Below, one piece after another: positions 8,711 through 10,666 of a DNA stretch of 10,666 nucleotides (within the stretch, counting starts at the first letter, position 1; every line of letters starts with the position of its first letter). This DNA is from Bacteroidales bacterium (lineage in GTDB: Bacteria; Bacteroidota; Bacteroidia; Bacteroidales; UBA7960): the NCBI GenBank assembly GCA_003557805.1, contig PWNY01000341.1:1-10666 (forward strand), read 5' to 3'. The position numbers and the translations under genes were made by a program. Under the pieces are notes generated by a model. It was not told the origin of the DNA. It ran no database searches and worked only from the letters and a program-made list of their open reading frames with translations.

Positions 8711-8737
8711 GGTATTTCCCTGGAATACAGGGATGCC
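8711..8737 (+). other. Hairpin-forming segment between nadB and nadC
   Basis: TCCCTG (8717-8722) and CAGGGA (8728-8733) form a perfect 6-base-pair stem around a GAATA loop. GGTA (8711-8714) and TGCC (8734-8737) can extend it by four pairs, one a G-U, with TT bulged. No T-run follows, so it is not a standard intrinsic terminator. It may be an mRNA processing or stability element, or chance. Confidence 0.35.
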
Positions 8738-8767
8738 TTACCGTTAAACATATAAACACCCAATGAT

Positions 8768-9601
8768 ATGAAAGCAGACCTTAATGTTAAAAGGATAATA
8801 AAAGCTGCGCTCGAGGAGGACATAGGCCAGGGTGATATAACCACCCAGGCTGTTGTACCTGAGGGGACCACTGTGAGCGGGCGGTTCATAGCAAAGCAAG
8901 AGGGCATAATCTGCGGCATAGAGATAGCCAGGCAGGTTTTTTCACTGCTTGACAAGAGGATTGAGTTTACACCCCTTACCAGTGATGGTGAAAAGGCCGG
9001 GGAGGGTGATGTGATAGCCACCATATCAGGGCCGGCCGCAGGAATACTTAGTGGTGAAAGGCTGGCGCTGAACTTTTTGCAGAGGCTATCAGGCATCGCA
9101 AGCAAAACGGCCCTCCTTGCAGAAATGACAAAGGGAACAAAGGCAGTGGTTACGGATACAAGAAAAACAACCCCCGGGCTGCGCATCCTGGAAAAATATG
9201 CCGTTAGAACCGGGGGTGGAAAGAACCACCGGTTCAACCTGGCAGGCGGGCTGCTCATAAAGGACAACCACATCAGGGCCGCAGGGGGAATAGGCAAGGC
9301 GGTTGAAGCTGCACGTAAAAATGCACCCCCGGGATTTAAGACAGAGGTTGAGGTGGAAAACCTGGGTCAGCTTGAAGAGGCCCTGGAGGCAGGTGCAGAT
9401 ATAATCATGCTTGACAACATGGATATTGCCGGCATGAAAAAGGCCGTAAAAATAGTCGACGGCCGGGCACTTACAGAAGCATCGGGGAACATAAATGAAA
9501 GCAACCTTAAGGAGGTTGCCCTGACAGGTATTGACTTTATCTCAGCAGGGGCCCTAACGCATAGTGCCGCAGCATTGGATATCAGCCTGAAACTGGACTG
9601 A
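8768..9601 (+). CDS. nadC: Nicotinate-nucleotide diphosphorylase (carboxylating), NadC
   Basis: NadC, quinolinate phosphoribosyltransferase, converts quinolinate and PRPP to nicotinate mononucleotide, CO2 and pyrophosphate, completing the route opened by NadB and NadA. The 277-residue length is normal. An N-terminal domain with EEDIGQGDITTQA (16-28) precedes the barrel. Active-site residues are visible: R106 in LQRLSGIAS, R132-K133 in DTRKTTPGLR, H154-R155 in GGGKNHRFNL, and K165 in LIKDNHI, in the order known from the Mycobacterium tuberculosis enzyme. EVENLGQLEEALEAGAD, MLDNMD, EASGNI and ISAGALTHS complete the phosphate-binding half. The ATG at 8768 places the family's first helix correctly, without a clear ribosome-binding site. 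It lies 68 bases after nadB, probably in the same transcript, with a hairpin in the gap. Confidence 0.96.
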   Translation: MKADLNVKRIIKAALEEDIGQGDITTQAVVPEGTTVSGRFIAKQEGIICGIEIARQVFSLLDKRIEFTPLTSDGEKAGEGDVIATISGPAAGILSGERLALNFLQRLSGIASKTALLAEMTKGTKAVVTDTRKTTPGLRILEKYAVRTGGGKNHRFNLAGGLLIKDNHIRAAGGIGKAVEAARKNAPPGFKTEVEVENLGQLEEALEAGADIIMLDNMDIAGMKKAVKIVDGRALTEASGNINESNLKEVALTGIDFISAGALTHSAAALDISLKLD

Positions 9602-9669
9602 TACGGTATCCCTGCCGCCTTTTTACCATATTGTTTTATTACCTTTGCAATATAGCATCAAGGGCTGAA

Positions 9670-10666
9670 ATGAAAGAAGGTAAAAACACCCAAAACTACA
9701 AGGGCAAAAGCGCACTCAAGGTTAACAAGGGCATACCACAGCCCTCTTCGCTCAATGAAGAGGCTGCGCACAGTTTCAGGCTGCGCAAGCGCCAAAACCT
9801 GAAGCCTGAAGAATATGTCAGGGGAATACTTGAGGGTGACAGGGTAATGCTCAGCCGGGCTATAACCCTTATTGAAAGTTCGCTTGGAAGCCATTATAAC
9901 CTGGCACAGCAGGTCATAGAGCAATGCATCCCCTATTCGGGCAACTCTATAAGGGTTGGTGTAACTGGAGTGCCCGGGGTGGGAAAGAGCACATTCATAG
10001 AGGCCCTGGGAACTTACCTTACAGGTAATGACCACAAGGTCGCAGTGCTTGCAGTTGACCCAAGCAGTGAAATAACCAGGGGCAGCATTCTTGGGGACAA
10101 AACCCGCATGAAAAACCTTGCGGTAAGTGAAAAGGCATTTATACGCCCCTCACCCTCGGCTGGATCTCTCGGGGGAGTTGCCAGGAAAACCCGTGAGATA
10201 ATAATTCTCTGCGAAGCTGCCGGATATGATGCAATACTTATCGAAACCGTCGGGGTCGGGCAGTCTGAGGTGACCGTGCACTCCATGGTCGACTTTTTCC
10301 TTTTACTCATGCTTGCCGGTGCGGGAGATGAGCTCCAGGGTATAAAGCGGGGGATAATTGAAATGTGCGACGCCATGGTAATAAACAAGGCCGACGGGGA
10401 CAATGTGAACAAGGCAATGATCGCCAGGTCACAATACGAGAATGCCCTGCATCTGTTCCCCCCTCCCACAACAGGATGGAAGCCAAGGGTGGAAATATGT
10501 TCTTCACTCACTGGTTCGGGAGTTGCAGGCATATGGGGGGTTATCAGGGAGCATGAAAAAATGATGAAAGACAAGGGGTACTTCAACGAAAAAAGAAACC
10601 GCCAGCAGAAGTACCGCCTGCATGAAACCATTGAGGAGGCCCTTAAATCGAGGTTTTACAATGACC
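9670..10666 (+). CDS. meaB: MeaB/ArgK-type GTPase, acyl-CoA mutase chaperone (3' end outside window)
   Basis: From the ATG at 9670 the frame stays open to the right edge, giving 332 residues without a stop. MeaB is a G3E-family GTPase that guards B12 loading of methylmalonyl-CoA mutase and protects it from inactivation. The Walker A motif GVPGVGKST spans residues 100-108. It is followed by AVDPSS and RGSILGDKTRM, RPSPSAGSLGGVARKTRE, ETVGVGQSE, AGAGDELQGIKRGI and the guanine-specificity motif NKAD (239-242). An N-terminal extension of about 40 residues, basic and containing YKGKSALKVNKGIPQPSS, precedes the core; I know similar extensions from Bacteroidota homologues. AAGGG (9660-9664) lies five bases before the start. 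The E. coli and Methylobacterium proteins have about 330 residues, so little should be missing. No mutase gene is in view; it may lie downstream or elsewhere. The older name ArgK, for an arginine transport kinase, is misleading. Confidence 0.93.
   Translation, partial: MKEGKNTQNYKGKSALKVNKGIPQPSSLNEEAAHSFRLRKRQNLKPEEYVRGILEGDRVMLSRAITLIESSLGSHYNLAQQVIEQCIPYSGNSIRVGVTGVPGVGKSTFIEALGTYLTGNDHKVAVLAVDPSSEITRGSILGDKTRMKNLAVSEKAFIRPSPSAGSLGGVARKTREIIILCEAAGYDAILIETVGVGQSEVTVHSMVDFFLLLMLAGAGDELQGIKRGIIEMCDAMVINKADGDNVNKAMIARSQYENALHLFPPPTTGWKPRVEICSSLTGSGVAGIWGVIREHEKMMKDKGYFNEKRNRQQKYRLHETIEEALKSRFYND

Noticed and set aside
8557..9297. A 246-codon open frame on the minus strand.
   Set aside because: It lies opposite the end of nadB and most of nadC, which have full family motifs on the plus strand. 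Its translation is low-complexity, rich in Ser, Pro and Leu, as expected from an antisense shadow.
9628..9653. ATATTG / CAATAT inverted repeat between nadC and meaB.
   Set aside because: The six-pair AT-rich stem with a 14-base loop and no T-run is too weak to call a terminator or operator.
10014..10631. A 205-codon open frame on the minus strand.
   Set aside because: It lies wholly opposite meaB, whose GTPase motifs run through the same bases on the plus strand; the minus product shows no recognisable motif.

Overview
The window reads as chromosomal DNA from an anaerobic member of the Bacteroidota (inference). The grounds are a MeaB-type GTPase with the N-terminal extension I associate with Bacteroidota homologues, a helicase-nuclease ending like the AddA-type proteins of that phylum, mostly weak Shine-Dalgarno sequences, and several oxygen-sensitive Fe-S enzymes. 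All eight genes lie on the + strand, with moderate base composition and no obvious compositional break. I see no RNA gene, insertion sequence, CRISPR array or prophage gene. The longest gap between genes is 137 bases.

Layout: (1) 2-1474 is the 3' part of a UvrD/Rep-type helicase with a C-terminal PD-(D/E)XK nuclease domain, an AddA-like recombination/repair enzyme cut by the left edge. (2) 1612-6110 is a three-gene set, nuoE-like, nuoF-like and a 910-residue molybdenum/tungsten formate dehydrogenase alpha subunit. Together these look like a soluble NAD-linked formate dehydrogenase: FdhA oxidises formate (or reduces CO2), electrons run through Fe-S clusters, and the NuoF flavin site exchanges them with NAD(H). 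(3) 6220-9601 is nadA-nadB-nadC, the complete de novo route from aspartate to nicotinate mononucleotide: NadB makes iminoaspartate, NadA condenses it with dihydroxyacetone phosphate to quinolinate, and NadC converts quinolinate to NaMN. (4) 9670 to the right edge is meaB, a GTPase chaperone of B12-dependent acyl-CoA mutases, open at the window end.

Most of this is well-known metabolism and I found no clear new system. The point most worth a second look is in the formate dehydrogenase alpha subunit. Its N-terminal region keeps the [2Fe-2S] cysteines and two ferredoxin-type [4Fe-4S] motifs, but has no cysteine between residues 65 and 151. The His-Cys3 [4Fe-4S] cluster usual in NuoG-like formate dehydrogenases therefore appears to be missing. 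The placing of an NAD-reducing enzyme directly before the NAD biosynthesis genes, and small hairpin-forming segments around the nad genes, are weaker observations.
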